From Enterocloster hominis (ex Liu et al. 2021) (lineage in GTDB: Bacteria > Bacillota > Clostridia > Lachnospirales > Lachnospiraceae), in NCBI GenBank assembly GCA_014385265.1, contig JACRTJ010000027.1:1-64000 (forward strand): a stretch of 64,000 nt of DNA. Reading direction: 5' to 3'. Below are positions 52,387 through 63,148 of this stretch, piece after piece. Both the position numbers and the translations under genes were made by a program. Positions within the stretch are counted from its first letter, which is position 1; each line of letters opens with the position of its first letter. A model generated the notes under the pieces. That model did not search any database. It had not been told where the DNA came from and was given only the letters and a program-made list of their open reading frames with translations.

Positions 52387-54699
52387 TTAAACGAACGCCT
52401 CCCGGATCACGTCCTCCATGGTCTTGACATAGACAATGGAAAGGCCTTTTGTGATCTCTTTGGAGATCTCTGCCATATCCGGCTGGTTGCCCGCCGGCAC
52501 CAGGACCTTTTCCATATGGGCCATCCTGGCCGCCAGTGTCTTTTCCTTTAAGCCGCCGATGGGGAGCACCCGTCCTCTTAAGGTGATCTCTCCGGTCATG
52601 GCCACCCTGGCATGGACCTTTGTTCCGGTCACCGCAGACAGCATGGCCGTAGCCATGGTGATGCCGGCGGATGGACCGTCCTTGGGAACGGCTCCCTCCG
52701 GAATGTGCAGATGCATGTCATGGGTCTCAAAATAATCCCTGGGGATCTCATATTTCTCGCTGACAGAGCGCACATAGGTCAGGGCGATCTGGGCCGATTC
52801 CTTCATCACGTCACCCATCTGGCCCGTCATCTGAAGCTTTCCGTCTCCAGGCATCACGTTGACCTCGATCTGCAAGGTATCTCCCCCTACGCTGGTCCAG
52901 GCCAGGCCGCGGACAATGCCCACCTGGTCCTCCTGGTTGGCGTCCTCAAAGGTGATCTTTTCCTTGCCCAGATATTTTTCCAGGTTGGCCTCGGTCACCC
53001 GTACAGAGGTCTTATCCCTCTCCAGGAATTCCCTGGCCGCCTTCCGGCAGATCTCTCCGATCCGCCGCTCCAGGTTCCGGACGCCGGCCTCTCTGGTATA
53101 GTTGTGGATGATCTTTTCCAGGGCCTTATCACTGATGGTGAGCTTTCCTTTATCCAGCCCGTTCCGCTCCAGCTGCTTGGTCACCAGGTAGTTCCTGGCA
53201 ATATGGAATTTTTCATTTTCCGTATAGCTGGATACCTCGATCACCTCCATACGGTCCAGAAGAGGACCGGGGATGGTCTGGGTGGTGTTGGCTGTGGCGA
53301 TAAAGAGAACGCCGGAAAGATCCAGGGGGATCTCCACATAGTGATCCCTGAACTTCACGTTCTGCTCTCCGTCCAGGACCTCCAGGAGCGCCGATGCCAC
53401 ATCTCCCTTGTAATCGCCGGATACCTTATCGATCTCGTCCAGAAGCATCAGCGGATTGGCCACGCCCGCCTGGCGCATGGCCTCGGCGATCCGGCCCGGC
53501 ATGGAGCCCACATACGTCTTCCTGTGACCGCGGATCTCCGCCTCGTCATGGACGCCGCCCAGGCTGATGCGGACGTATTTCTTATTTAATGCCCTGGCCA
53601 CCGACCGGGCGATGGAGGTCTTTCCCGTTCCCGGCGGGCCCACCAGGCAGAGGATGGGGCTGGTCCCCTTTTTGGTCAGGACCCGGACTGCCAGATATTC
53701 CAGCACCCGCTCCTTGACCTTTTCCAGTCCGTAATGGTCCTCCTCCAGGATCTTTTCCGCATGGCGGATATCCTGGTTGTCCCGGGACGTCTTTTTCCAG
53801 GGAAGCTCCAGCACTGTTTCGATGTAGGTCCGCAGCACGTTGGCCTCCTGGCTTCCGCCGGGCATCGCCTTGAACCGCATGATCTCCTTGCGGATCTTTT
53901 CCTTTGTCTCCTTATCCGCGTTGAGCTTCTCCAGCTGCTCCAGGAAGCTGTCTGCGTCGGAGCCGGTATACTCCTCCCCCAGCTCCTCCTGGATCACTTT
54001 AAGCTCTTCCCTTAAAATATAGTCTCTCTGGTTTTTGTCAATGCTGGCCTTTACCTTTCCCTGGTAATCCCGTTTGATCTTTAAGATCTCGATCTCCCGC
54101 ATCAGATAATAGACCACCCGGTCATACAGATGGCTCACATAACCGCACTCCAAAAGCTCCTGCTTCACCGTATACTCCCAGGGGAACTGACCGGCCGTCT
54201 GGATCAGCAGCTCGTTCAGATCCGTAATGGCCATAAGCCCGCCCATGAAGTCCTTGACCGTCTTGGGATTGCCGTTTCCAAACTCTTCCAGCTTCTCCTT
54301 GACGATGCGGGCCATGGCCTCCTTTACAGTATCGCTCAGGTTTTCTTCCATCAGAGGCGCTTCTGCCACCTCGGCCTCCAGATACGGATCATCCTGGAGC
54401 AGATTGATAAGCTCTGCCCTTTCCAGGCCCTCCACCATGACCCGGACCAGGCCGCCGGGGATCTTCACCAGCTGCTTGATCCTGGCGATGGTACCGATCT
54501 GGAACAGGCCGGAGGCATCGGGATCCTCCTCCTCGATCTGGCGCTGGGTCACCAGGAACACCTTCTGCTCTCCCACCATGGCGTGCTCCACGGCGCTGAT
54601 GGACTTGTCCCGGCTGATATCAAAATGCTGGATCATCTCAGGAAGCACTGTCAGCCCTCTGAGCGCAATGACCGGCAGTGTCATCAATTTTTCATCCAT
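52387..54699 (-). CDS. lon: ATP-dependent protease Lon (endopeptidase La)
   Basis: 770 residues from the ATG at 54699; an in-frame ATG two codons earlier lies too near the SD AAAGGAG. Domains: N-terminal LON substrate domain (LPVIALRGLTVLPEMIQHFD), AAA+ with Walker A CLVGPPGTGKTSIARSVARA and Walker B PLMLLDEIDKV, and the protease domain with the Ser-Lys dyad in KDGPSAGITMATAM and GGLKEKTLAARMA. It degrades misfolded and regulatory proteins. It is preceded by the clpX terminator and so probably has its own promoter. Confidence 0.97.
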   Translation of the reverse strand: MDEKLMTLPVIALRGLTVLPEMIQHFDISRDKSISAVEHAMVGEQKVFLVTQRQIEEEDPDASGLFQIGTIARIKQLVKIPGGLVRVMVEGLERAELINLLQDDPYLEAEVAEAPLMEENLSDTVKEAMARIVKEKLEEFGNGNPKTVKDFMGGLMAITDLNELLIQTAGQFPWEYTVKQELLECGYVSHLYDRVVYYLMREIEILKIKRDYQGKVKASIDKNQRDYILREELKVIQEELGEEYTGSDADSFLEQLEKLNADKETKEKIRKEIMRFKAMPGGSQEANVLRTYIETVLELPWKKTSRDNQDIRHAEKILEEDHYGLEKVKERVLEYLAVRVLTKKGTSPILCLVGPPGTGKTSIARSVARALNKKYVRISLGGVHDEAEIRGHRKTYVGSMPGRIAEAMRQAGVANPLMLLDEIDKVSGDYKGDVASALLEVLDGEQNVKFRDHYVEIPLDLSGVLFIATANTTQTIPGPLLDRMEVIEVSSYTENEKFHIARNYLVTKQLERNGLDKGKLTISDKALEKIIHNYTREAGVRNLERRIGEICRKAAREFLERDKTSVRVTEANLEKYLGKEKITFEDANQEDQVGIVRGLAWTSVGGDTLQIEVNVMPGDGKLQMTGQMGDVMKESAQIALTYVRSVSEKYEIPRDYFETHDMHLHIPEGAVPKDGPSAGITMATAMLSAVTGTKVHARVAMTGEITLRGRVLPIGGLKEKTLAARMAHMEKVLVPAGNQPDMAEISKEITKGLSIVYVKTMEDVIREAFV

Positions 54700-54723
54700 G
54701 AACATTCTCCTTTTGTATATATA

Positions 54724-54767
54724 GAAAAAATGGGCCGCTGTAAAACCTGTTCGCTTTGCAGCAGCCC
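54724..54767 (-). terminator. clpX terminator
   Basis: GGGCTGCTGCAAA pairs with TTTTACAGCGGCCC with two mismatches on the minus strand (54732-54767) followed by ATTTTTT. It separates clpX from lon. Confidence 0.8.
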
Positions 54768-54774
54768 GTCTCTA

Positions 54775-56085
54775 TCAGGCGATCTCGCCCTTACTGTCTT
54801 TCTTTGATCTGCCTAAAAGGTTCTTTCTGGGAACCGTCAGATCCCGGTATACGATCTCCGGCTTTCCCTTTCCTTCCACTGCGTCGCTGGTCACCGTACA
54901 GATCCCCACATTGGAATCCGACGGGATCTCATACATCATATCCATCATGACGTTTTCCATGATGGAACGCAGTCCCCTGGCCCCGGTCTTTCTCTCCACT
55001 GCCATATGGGCGATGGAATGGACCGCCTCGGGGGTAAACTCCAGCTTCACGTCATCCAGCTCAAACAGCTTCTGATACTGCTTGGTAATGGCGTTTTTCG
55101 GCTCTGTCAGGATCTTCACCAGGGCGTCCTCGTCCAGAAGATCCAGGGATACCATCACTGGCACACGGCCCACAAATTCCGGGATCAGGCCGAATTTGGT
55201 CAGATCCTGGGGCATGGCCTGCTTTAACAGGGCCCCCACATCCATGTGCTTCCGGTCGGCGATCTTGGCGCCAAAGCCGATGGTGCTGGCCTCCATCCTG
55301 GATTCCACGATCCGCTCCAGGCCGTCAAAGGCCCCGCCGCAGATGAACAGGATATTGGTGGTGTCAATGGGGATCAGCTCCTGCTGGGGATGCTTTCTTC
55401 CACCCTGGGGAGGAACGTTGGCAACAGTTCCCTCCAGGATCTTAAGGAGCGCCTGCTGTACGCCTTCGCCGGAAACGTCCCTGGTAATGGAGACATTCTC
55501 GCTCTTTTTGGTGATCTTATCGATCTCATCGATATACACGATCCCGTACTCCGCCCGGCTCACATCGTTGTCCGCCGCCTGGATCAGCTTTAACAGGATG
55601 TTCTCCACATCCTCGCCCACGTATCCCGCCTCCGTGAGGGTGGTGGCGTCGGCGATGGCAAAGGGAACATTTAAAAGCTTTGCCAGGGTCTGGGCCAGGT
55701 AGGTCTTTCCAGAGCCTGTGGGGCCCAACATCAGGATATTGCTCTTCTGGAGCTCGATGTCGGATTCCCTCTGGGAGGTGATCCTCTTATAGTGGTTGTA
55801 TACAGACACAGACAGGACCTTTTTGGCCTCCTCCTGTCCCACCACGTACTGGTCCAGGAACTCCTTGATCTCCTTGGGCTTTAACAGATTGATGCCTGCG
55901 AAATCCGGCGCTTCCTCCCCTTCGGGACCCAGCTCCTCTTCCAGGATCTCGCTGCACAGCTCAATACATTCATCACAGATAAATACATTATTTCCAGTGC
56001 CTGCGATCATCTTTCTGACCTGCTCCTGGCTTTTTCCGCAGAAGGAACAACGGATCTTGTCTTCAGGTCTTACTGGCATGTTCAC
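54775..56085 (-). CDS. clpX: ClpX, ATPase subunit of the Clp protease
   Basis: 436 residues. N-terminal zinc-binding domain with four Cys in [16 protein letters not shown] and [14 protein letters not shown], Walker [20 protein letters not shown], Walker [12 protein letters not shown], pore loop [14 protein letters not shown] and the sensor regions. The IGF loop for ClpP docking is present as IGFGAKI. It unfolds substrates for ClpP. Located 24 bases after clpP in the tig-clpP-clpX order. Confidence 0.97.
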   Translation of the reverse strand: MNMPVRPEDKIRCSFCGKSQEQVRKMIAGTGNNVFICDECIELCSEILEEELGPEGEEAPDFAGINLLKPKEIKEFLDQYVVGQEEAKKVLSVSVYNHYKRITSQRESDIELQKSNILMLGPTGSGKTYLAQTLAKLLNVPFAIADATTLTEAGYVGEDVENILLKLIQAADNDVSRAEYGIVYIDEIDKITKKSENVSITRDVSGEGVQQALLKILEGTVANVPPQGGRKHPQQELIPIDTTNILFICGGAFDGLERIVESRMEASTIGFGAKIADRKHMDVGALLKQAMPQDLTKFGLIPEFVGRVPVMVSLDLLDEDALVKILTEPKNAITKQYQKLFELDDVKLEFTPEAVHSIAHMAVERKTGARGLRSIMENVMMDMMYEIPSDSNVGICTVTSDAVEGKGKPEIVYRDLTVPRKNLLGRSKKDSKGEIA

Positions 56086-56109
56086 ACCTCAATTCTAAAA
56101 ATTTCCATA

Positions 56110-56691
56110 TTAATGTCCAGTGATCACGCGGTCAATGAGACCGTATTCCATGGCCTCCTGGGCGGACATGTAATTATCCCTCTCTGTATCTCTTTCGATG
56201 GTCTCCAGAGGCTTGCCTGTATTGGCAGCCAGGATCTCGTTTAATTTCTTTCTGGTCTTTAAAATATGCTCAGCCGCGATGTTGATCTCTGTGGCCTGGC
56301 CCTGGGCTCCGCCGGAGGGCTGGTGGATCATGATCTCAGCATTGGGGAGAGCGAACCTCTTTCCTTTGGCGCCGCCGGAAAGCAGGAATGCGCCCATGCT
56401 GGCTGCCATTCCGATACAGGTGGTGCATACGTCGCATTTGATATAATTCATCGTATCGTAGATCGCCATACCGGCTGTAACGGAGCCGCCGGGGCTGTTG
56501 ATGTACAGATTGATATCCTTATTGGGGTCTTCAGACTCCAGGAACAGAAGCTGTGCCACCACAAGGCTGGCGGTCACGTCATTGACCTCTTCTCCCAGGA
56601 AGATGATCCTGTCTTTTAAAAGTCTGGAATAAATGTCATAGGAACGCTCGCCTCTGCTGGTGGATTCCAGTACGTAAGGTACTAAGCTCAT
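56110..56691 (-). CDS. clpP: ATP-dependent Clp protease proteolytic subunit
   Basis: 193 residues. The catalytic triad lies in [18 protein letters not shown] (Ser), [15 protein letters not shown] (His) and [20 protein letters not shown] (Asp). The N-terminal axial-loop sequence [20 protein letters not shown] is standard. It forms the 14-mer chamber served by ClpX. SD GGAGGAGAG supports the start. Confidence 0.97.
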   Translation of the reverse strand: MSLVPYVLESTSRGERSYDIYSRLLKDRIIFLGEEVNDVTASLVVAQLLFLESEDPNKDINLYINSPGGSVTAGMAIYDTMNYIKCDVCTTCIGMAASMGAFLLSGGAKGKRFALPNAEIMIHQPSGGAQGQATEINIAAEHILKTRKKLNEILAANTGKPLETIERDTERDNYMSAQEAMEYGLIDRVITGH

Positions 56692-56789
56692 ATTCTCTCC
56701 TCCTGCTCATAACATTTGACAGGGGATTGTCACAGCATAGCTGCAGCAACCCCCGTTTCTCCTGCGTATTCTAAAACTGAAACCTCTGA

Positions 56790-58079
56790 CTATTCGGTCA
56801 GAGCTGCCTCTTTTACAAGGAAGGTGATGGCGTTCTGTACAGCCAGGTCTTCCTTCATCTGGGCGATCTGCTCTTCGCCGAACATACCCTTGATCTGGTC
56901 CTTTTCCATCTTGTAGGCTTCAGCCATCTTGTCGAACTGTGCGTCCACATCCTCATCGCTGGCAGTGATGTTCTCAGCCTTTACAACAGCCTCCAGGACC
57001 AGTCTGGTCTGGATCCGCTTTAAAGCCTGGGGCTTCATCTGCTCGCCGATCTTTTCTGCAGTCATGCCTGTGATCTCTGCATACTGCTTGAAGGAGATGC
57101 CCTGGCTTTCCAGTCTGCGCACATAGTCGTTTAACATACCGTTGACTTCCTCGTCAACCATCTGGTCAGCGATCTCCATGGAAGCGTTCTCAACCACCTT
57201 ATCCACAACACGGTTCTCGATCTCTGTGTCAGCGGCCTTCTGTTTCTCATCCTGGAGTTTTACTCTTAAATCGTTCTTGTACTCTTCCAGTGTATCGAAG
57301 TCGGATACTTCGCTGGCAAACTCATCGTTCACCTCCGGAAGCTCTCTCTTCTGGATCTCTTTTACCTTTACCTTGAATACAGCCGGTTTGTTCTTTAAGT
57401 CCTCTACATGGTACTCAGCCGGGAAGGTCACGTTTACGTCGCACTCCTCGCCGATGTTCTTACCGATCAGCTGCTCCTCGAAGGTATCGATGAAGGTGTG
57501 GGAGCCGATGGTCAGAGGATAATCGTCGCCCTTTCCGCCGTCGAATCTCTTTCCGTCCACATAGCCGTCGAAGTCGATGGTCACCAGATCGCCGTTCTCA
57601 ACGGCTCTGTCCTCAACGGTCACCAGACGGGAGTTTTTATTTCTCACGCTGCTGATCTCTGCGTCGATATCTGCGTCTGTCACATCTGCCTTCACCTTCT
57701 GTACCTCTACGCCCTTGTACTGGCCCAGGGTCACTTCCGGCTTTACAGCCACAACGGCTGTGTAGATGAAATCCTTACCCTCTTCGATCTGGGTAACGTC
57801 CACAGTGGGGCGGGAAACGATCACAAGTCCGCTCTCCTTTGCAGCGTCCGGATAGCTCTCGTCGATCACTTCGTTGGCCGCATCTTCAAAGAATACGCCT
57901 GCTCCGTACATCTTTTTGATCATTTCAAAGGGAGCTTTGCCTTTTCTGAAGCCCGGGATATTGAATCTGCTTTTGCTCTTATTGTAAGCATTCTTCACAG
58001 CTGCGTCAAATTTTTCTGCCGGCACTTCGATGGTAAGCTTCGCCGTATTCTTCTCCAACTTTTCTACCTGTAAACTCAT
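56790..58079 (-). CDS. tig: Trigger factor
   Basis: 429 residues. N-terminal ribosome-binding domain with the signature FNIPGFRKGKAPFEMIKKMYG, the FKBP-type peptidyl-prolyl isomerase domain (GDLVTIDFDGYVDGKRFDGG to VNVTFPAEYH, about 165-245) and a long helical C-terminal chaperone domain. It meets nascent chains at the ribosome exit. SD AAGGAGGAAC supports the start; a TATAAT box lies at 58179-58184 about 100 bases upstream. First gene of tig-clpP-clpX. Confidence 0.97.
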   Translation of the reverse strand: MSLQVEKLEKNTAKLTIEVPAEKFDAAVKNAYNKSKSRFNIPGFRKGKAPFEMIKKMYGAGVFFEDAANEVIDESYPDAAKESGLVIVSRPTVDVTQIEEGKDFIYTAVVAVKPEVTLGQYKGVEVQKVKADVTDADIDAEISSVRNKNSRLVTVEDRAVENGDLVTIDFDGYVDGKRFDGGKGDDYPLTIGSHTFIDTFEEQLIGKNIGEECDVNVTFPAEYHVEDLKNKPAVFKVKVKEIQKRELPEVNDEFASEVSDFDTLEEYKNDLRVKLQDEKQKAADTEIENRVVDKVVENASMEIADQMVDEEVNGMLNDYVRRLESQGISFKQYAEITGMTAEKIGEQMKPQALKRIQTRLVLEAVVKAENITASDEDVDAQFDKMAEAYKMEKDQIKGMFGEEQIAQMKEDLAVQNAITFLVKEAALTE

Positions 58080-58230
58080 TGTATGGGTTCCTCCTTAAAT
58101 ATATCTGTACCGGACATGGCTTCCATATCCGTCCAATATCGAAACGCCGTCACTCTGGGCGTTACACTTCAATTTAGCATTATATCATACTGTTTTTAGA
58201 AATACTAGTATTATTTTTTAAAAAAGCGCC

Positions 58231-58782
58231 CTAAACACGGTCATACTGGATCTTCTTTTTTAAGGCTTCCGCTGTTTCTCCGTCTGTAAGGAGACGCACC
58301 AACTCAAGCCCCAGGTCCAGGGACCATCCCATGCCCTTTCCAGTGGTAACGGGGCCGTCGGTGACAACGCCCTCCCCGGTGCAGACAGCCCCGGCAAGCT
58401 TCTCCTCAAAGCCGGGAAAGCAGGTGGCCCTGCGCCCTTCTAAAAGTCCCAGGCCTCCCAGGACGCCTGGAGCCGCGCAGATGGCTGCCAGACGTTTCCC
58501 GGCTGCCCCGTGGGCCTTCAGCATGGCCGCCAGGCCCTCATGGTCCCGCAGATGGTCTGCCCCCGGAAGTCCGCCGGGCAGGAACAGCACGTCGGCATCG
58601 TCGGTGATCTCCTCAAACAGCGCGTCGGCTGTGACCGTGAACCCATGGGAACCGGTCACCTGGCATCTTCCCATGACAGACACCAGCTTTACCTCCACGC
58701 CGGCCCGGGCCAGTACGTCGCACACGCCCAGGCATTCCACTTCCTCCATTCCATCCGCCAGGAATGCATAAACCTTTGCCAT
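58231..58782 (-). CDS. DJ-1/PfpI (ThiJ) family protein
   Basis: 183 residues. KVYAFLADGMEEVECLGVCD at the start, VLFLPGGLPGADHLRDHEGL and the nucleophile elbow RLAAICAAPGVLGGLGLL with the conserved Cys define the DJ-1/PfpI family. Members act as glyoxalase/deglycase or chaperones; the exact activity is not predictable, although methylglyoxal synthase is also present in this window. Its ATG overlaps the DUF975 stop (TAATG), and the SD lies in the end of that gene. Confidence 0.9.
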   Translation of the reverse strand: MAKVYAFLADGMEEVECLGVCDVLARAGVEVKLVSVMGRCQVTGSHGFTVTADALFEEITDDADVLFLPGGLPGADHLRDHEGLAAMLKAHGAAGKRLAAICAAPGVLGGLGLLEGRRATCFPGFEEKLAGAVCTGEGVVTDGPVTTGKGMGWSLDLGLELVRLLTDGETAEALKKKIQYDRV

Positions 58783-59969
58783 TAGTTATCTTCCTCCTCT
58801 GAGTAGGGATGGAACACGCCGTTTAGGTAGTATCCCCGGCCCGGGCCGCCCTCGGACCGCTTTATGCTCTCGTCCCTCTGATCTTCTGCAGGATGCTCCG
58901 CACCCTGTCCCGAAGCTTCGGTCCAGCCGGACGCTCCTTCACTCTGTCCTCCACCGAATACTCCGCTTCCTTCTGCATCTGCTTCGTTTCCATTACACGG
59001 TACATGGTCCTGCCCGCAAATTCCGCCGGATCCATACCTCCCTTGTGGATGATCGACATAGTCTGCACCTCCCTGTGTCTGGCCGTAACCGCCGTACTGG
59101 CCGTTTCCGGCGCTGTCTGCCTGGTTTACATACGTTCCGCCAAAGCTGCCTGTGGGTACCACCTCCGGATATCCGAAGCCGTTTAACTCCCCGCCGTAAG
59201 GCGCCCGGAGCACTGCATACAGCTCCGCAAAGGTGGCGTAGTAATACGGGAGCACGAAGAAGGTTCCCACGCCGCAGGCCATGGCCCCCAGGAACATCCA
59301 TCCGAAAAAGGACATTTCCAGCAGCCATGTGTTCATTTTATGGCCCTCCATCATCTGCTTGGAAAGCCGCAGGGCTTCCATGGGCTTCATTTCCGGATTT
59401 TCCGCCAGGATATAAGGCACCATGTAGTAGCAGTAGGCAAAATAGAGCCCCGGCAGCACGCATAAAAACGTTCCGCCGACGATGATCAGGTCCCGCAGGA
59501 ACATGGTCAGCACGATATTCAGGTAATGGCGGGAAAAGCCCCACAAAAGCTTTCCAAAGCCCGCCGACCGGCCCATCAGCCGGCTTTCCATATAGTACCG
59601 GTTATGACCCACCGCAATGACCGGGATCACGAAGATCCCCAGGACCAGGGCCAGGATCAGGAATACGATCATGACTCCTGCCATTACTCCGTATATCATC
59701 CGGCCGGTCTGGACCACTCCCGGTCCCACCGGGACATTCTCGATCACAGCAGGGATCTTTCCCACCACTGCCGGAAGATCGTCTCCCAATCCCTCCACAA
59801 ATCCATATTCCTCATAGTAATCGTCCTGGTACCCGCTGTCTGCCGGCTGGGTAACCGGACTTCCGATACCGCTGACCAGAGAGAATACCAGGCTCACCGC
59901 AAAGGCCGCCCAGTAATATTTCCGCAGACACGCCTTGGCTCTTTCTTTCAGCTCTGCCCTTGTCCACAT
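58782..59969 (-). CDS. DUF975 membrane protein with unusual C-terminal tail
   Basis: 395 residues from the ATG at 59969 (CGGAGGAAATGCTT). The DUF975 part has the start WTRAELKERAKACLRKYYWA, several membrane helices (about 19-35, 92-120, 150-190, 220-250), and the motifs FLCVLPGLYFAYCYYMVPYI and MEALRLSKQMMEGHKMN. Function is unknown. The tail after about residue 285 is Gly/Gln/Glu-rich low complexity. Within 58862-59059 codon third positions in this frame are only about 43 percent GC against about 72 percent in the overlapping frame, so the tail may be a by-product of the nested frame or of a shift. It overlaps the PfpI start. Confidence 0.8.
   Translation of the reverse strand: MWTRAELKERAKACLRKYYWAAFAVSLVFSLVSGIGSPVTQPADSGYQDDYYEEYGFVEGLGDDLPAVVGKIPAVIENVPVGPGVVQTGRMIYGVMAGVMIVFLILALVLGIFVIPVIAVGHNRYYMESRLMGRSAGFGKLLWGFSRHYLNIVLTMFLRDLIIVGGTFLCVLPGLYFAYCYYMVPYILAENPEMKPMEALRLSKQMMEGHKMNTWLLEMSFFGWMFLGAMACGVGTFFVLPYYYATFAELYAVLRAPYGGELNGFGYPEVVPTGSFGGTYVNQADSAGNGQYGGYGQTQGGADYVDHPQGRYGSGGICGQDHVPCNGNEADAEGSGVFGGGQSEGASGWTEASGQGAEHPAEDQRDESIKRSEGGPGRGYYLNGVFHPYSEEEDN
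58862..59059 (-). CDS. Nested overlapping frame within DUF975 (65 residues)
   Basis: In another frame inside the end of the DUF975 gene, an ATG at 59059 preceded by AGGGAGGTGCAGACT opens a frame with MSIIHKGGMDPAEFAGRTMY, then RVMETKQMQKEAEYSVEDRV and ends RDRVRSILQKIRGTRA. It looks like ordinary protein, with a charged helical pattern and about 72 percent GC at third positions (hand count), like neighbouring genes. It could be a real out-of-frame gene or the original C terminus of DUF975 displaced by a frameshift. No family is recognised. Confidence 0.4.
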   Translation of the reverse strand: MSIIHKGGMDPAEFAGRTMYRVMETKQMQKEAEYSVEDRVKERPAGPKLRDRVRSILQKIRGTRA

Positions 59970-60179
59970 AAGCATTTCCTCCGTTTTTCTTTATTTCGTA
60001 AAAATTATTTTCCCTGTAATTTGATTATATCATCTTTCTGGCCCGAATGTTATTACATTTTTCTTATATTACAGAAAACTTATTCTAGGGCCAGCGCCAT
60101 ATCCTGTGTTATAATAGGCGGAAAGGTGCCGGCGCAGGCATTCCCTGTTCCCGGCATCCAATGGAAAGGAGACAGCCCT

Positions 60180-60635
60180 ATGGAGATCGAACGTAAATTT
60201 CTTGTGACAGCCCCGCCAAAAGGCTATGAGGCCCGGCCGTTCCGCATGATCGAGCAGGCCTATCTCTGCACGGAGCCTGTGGTGCGGGTCCGGCGGGAGG
60301 ATGATTCCTTTTATCTGACCTATAAGTCCAGGGGACTGATGGCACGGGAGGAGTATAACCTGCCGCTGGATGAAAGGGCCTATCTGCATCTTTTAAAGAA
60401 GGCCGACGGACAGGTCCTTACGAAAAAGCGGTACCTGCTCCCGGTGGAGGGACGGCCGGATCTGACCTTTGAGCTGGACGTGTTTGAGGGGGCGTACCAG
60501 GGCCTCATACTGGCGGAGGTGGAATTTGCCTCGGAGGAGGACGCCGTGGCCTTTACGCCGCCGGAATGGTGCGCCAGGGACGTGACCTGGTCCGGGGAGT
60601 ATCAGAACAGCCGGCTGGCCATGGAAAAGGGGTGA
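60180..60635 (+). CDS. CYTH domain protein (triphosphate tunnel enzyme)
   Basis: 151 residues. The start MEIERKFLV carries the ExExK signature of the CYTH superfamily. RVRREDDSFYLTYKSRG, VLTKKRYLLP and FELDVFEGAYQGLILAEVEF supply the further charged strands of the eight-strand tunnel. Members hydrolyse inorganic or organic triphosphates or act as class IV adenylate cyclases; the short bacterial form is usually triphosphatase-like. SD AAAGGAGACAG supports the ATG at 60180. It stands alone on the plus strand; a TATAAT lies at 60110-60115 without a clear -35. Confidence 0.9.
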   Translation: MEIERKFLVTAPPKGYEARPFRMIEQAYLCTEPVVRVRREDDSFYLTYKSRGLMAREEYNLPLDERAYLHLLKKADGQVLTKKRYLLPVEGRPDLTFELDVFEGAYQGLILAEVEFASEEDAVAFTPPEWCARDVTWSGEYQNSRLAMEKG

Positions 60636-60642
60636 GGGCCGG

Positions 60643-60698
60643 GCGTGCGCCTCATAAAAAAGGCCGCCGAAGCCTCTTCTGGCAAGCAGGCTTGCCAG
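60643..60698. repeat. 56-bp element, copy 1
   Basis: GCGTGCGCCTCATAAAAAAG at its left end and the palindrome CTGGCAAGC-AG-GCTTGCCAG at its right end. It is about 96 percent identical to 60807-60862 (two differences). Read on the minus strand it is a stem followed by TTTTTT, so it can act as a terminator. Confidence 0.8.
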
Positions 60699-60724
60699 GA
60701 TGGAATCCGGAACAGTACCGGCGG

Positions 60725-60897
60725 GTAAAGCATTGCTATTCGCAATTTGACTGGGCTGTGGAACTGGTTTCCCGATAAGACACTGACTGTCAAATTGCTC
60801 ATAGAGGCGTGCGCCTCATAAAAAAGGCCGCCGAAGCCTCCTCTGGCAAGCAAGCTTGCCAGAGCCGGTTTCTGCAGCCTTTTTTGCAATGCTTTAC
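60725..60897. repeat. Nested inverted repeats between the CYTH gene and groEL
   Basis: GTAAAGCATTGC (60725-60736) and GCAATGCTTTAC (60886-60897) form a perfect 12-bp inverted repeat. Inside it GCAATTTGAC (60742-60751) and GTCAAATTGC (60789-60798) form a perfect 10-bp pair, and copy 2 of the 56-bp element follows. The set looks like a small non-coding mobile-type unit. No open frame here is supported by an SD. Confidence 0.6.
60807..60862 (-). terminator. 56-bp element copy 2, probable groEL terminator
   Basis: On the minus strand CTGGCAAGC-TT-GCTTGCCAG is followed by a GC-rich stretch and TTTTTT (60820-60825), 41 bases after the groEL stop. Same sequence as 60643-60698 except two bases. Confidence 0.65.
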
Positions 60898-60902
60898 GCG
60901 GA

Positions 60903-62531
<1,629 letters not shown>

Positions 62532-62603
62532 TCAATTACCTCCAAATTATATACTCTCCGGCCAGGCCGGAGCAGCCGCAGCCTTACGGTCTCCCGCCGC
62601 TGC

Positions 62604-62888
62604 TTATTCAATAACAGCAAGAATATCGTTCTGTTTTACGATGATGTATTCTGCGTCGTCCGTCTTAACCTCAGTTCCGGAGTACTTAGAGAAGATCACC
62701 TGGTCTCCAACCTTTACCTGCATGGTAACTTCCTTGCCATCCACAACTCCGCCCGGTCCAACGGCAATGACTTCTGCCTGCTGCGGTTTCTCTTTTGCCT
62801 GACCCGGAAGCACGATACCGGACTTTGTCGTTTCTTCTGCAACTAACTGTTTTAAAACAACCCTGTCAAATAATGGTACTAATTTCAT
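62604..62888 (-). CDS. groES: Co-chaperonin GroES
   Basis: 94 residues. MKLVPLFDRVVLKQLVAEET at the start with the mobile loop GIVLPGQAKEKPQQAEVIAV and VKVGDQVIFSKYSGTEVK, the standard GroES order. It forms the lid of GroEL. First gene of the operon, about 95 bases downstream of the promoter with CIRCE. SD AAGGAGGAGTC is strong. Confidence 0.98.
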   Translation of the reverse strand: MKLVPLFDRVVLKQLVAEETTKSGIVLPGQAKEKPQQAEVIAVGPGGVVDGKEVTMQVKVGDQVIFSKYSGTEVKTDDAEYIIVKQNDILAVIE

Positions 62889-62981
62889 TACTGACTCCTC
62901 CTTGCCATTTCTGTCTTTATGTTTTTCTATTGGTTGAAATTCCAGAACATTTCAAAATCTCTGTTCCTTTTCACAAGTAAT

Positions 62982-63010
62982 GTTATAGCACGCATTATTA
63001 GCACTGTCAA
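62982..63010 (-). promoter_or_regulatory. groESL promoter
   Basis: On the minus strand a perfect TTGACA (63005-63010), 17 bases and TATAAC (62982-62987). The -35 box lies inside the CIRCE element, so HrcA binding would block RNA polymerase. Confidence 0.85.
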
Positions 63011-63024
63011 GGGTCGAGTGCTAA
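62998..63024. promoter_or_regulatory. CIRCE operator for HrcA
   Basis: TTAGCACTG-TCAAGGGTC-GAGTGCTAA matches the consensus TTAGCACTC-N9-GAGTGCTAA except for one base at the ninth position of the left arm. It overlaps the groESL -35 box, so the heat-shock repressor HrcA is expected to control the operon. Confidence 0.93.
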
Positions 63025-63148
63025 TTTTATGGAATTTTTTTGGGATTTTTTCATTTTCTTTACAAATATCCCTTCCTTTTTCCTGGAATATGGCTTATTA
63101 TTAATCTATATCGGTTTACGTTCATGCCGGTTGAAAGGAGAATGAACT

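Noticed and set aside
60602-60889. 95-residue minus-strand frame next to groEL
   Set aside because: It reads through the duplicated 56-bp elements and the antisense of the CYTH gene end; no SD and composition dictated by the repeats.
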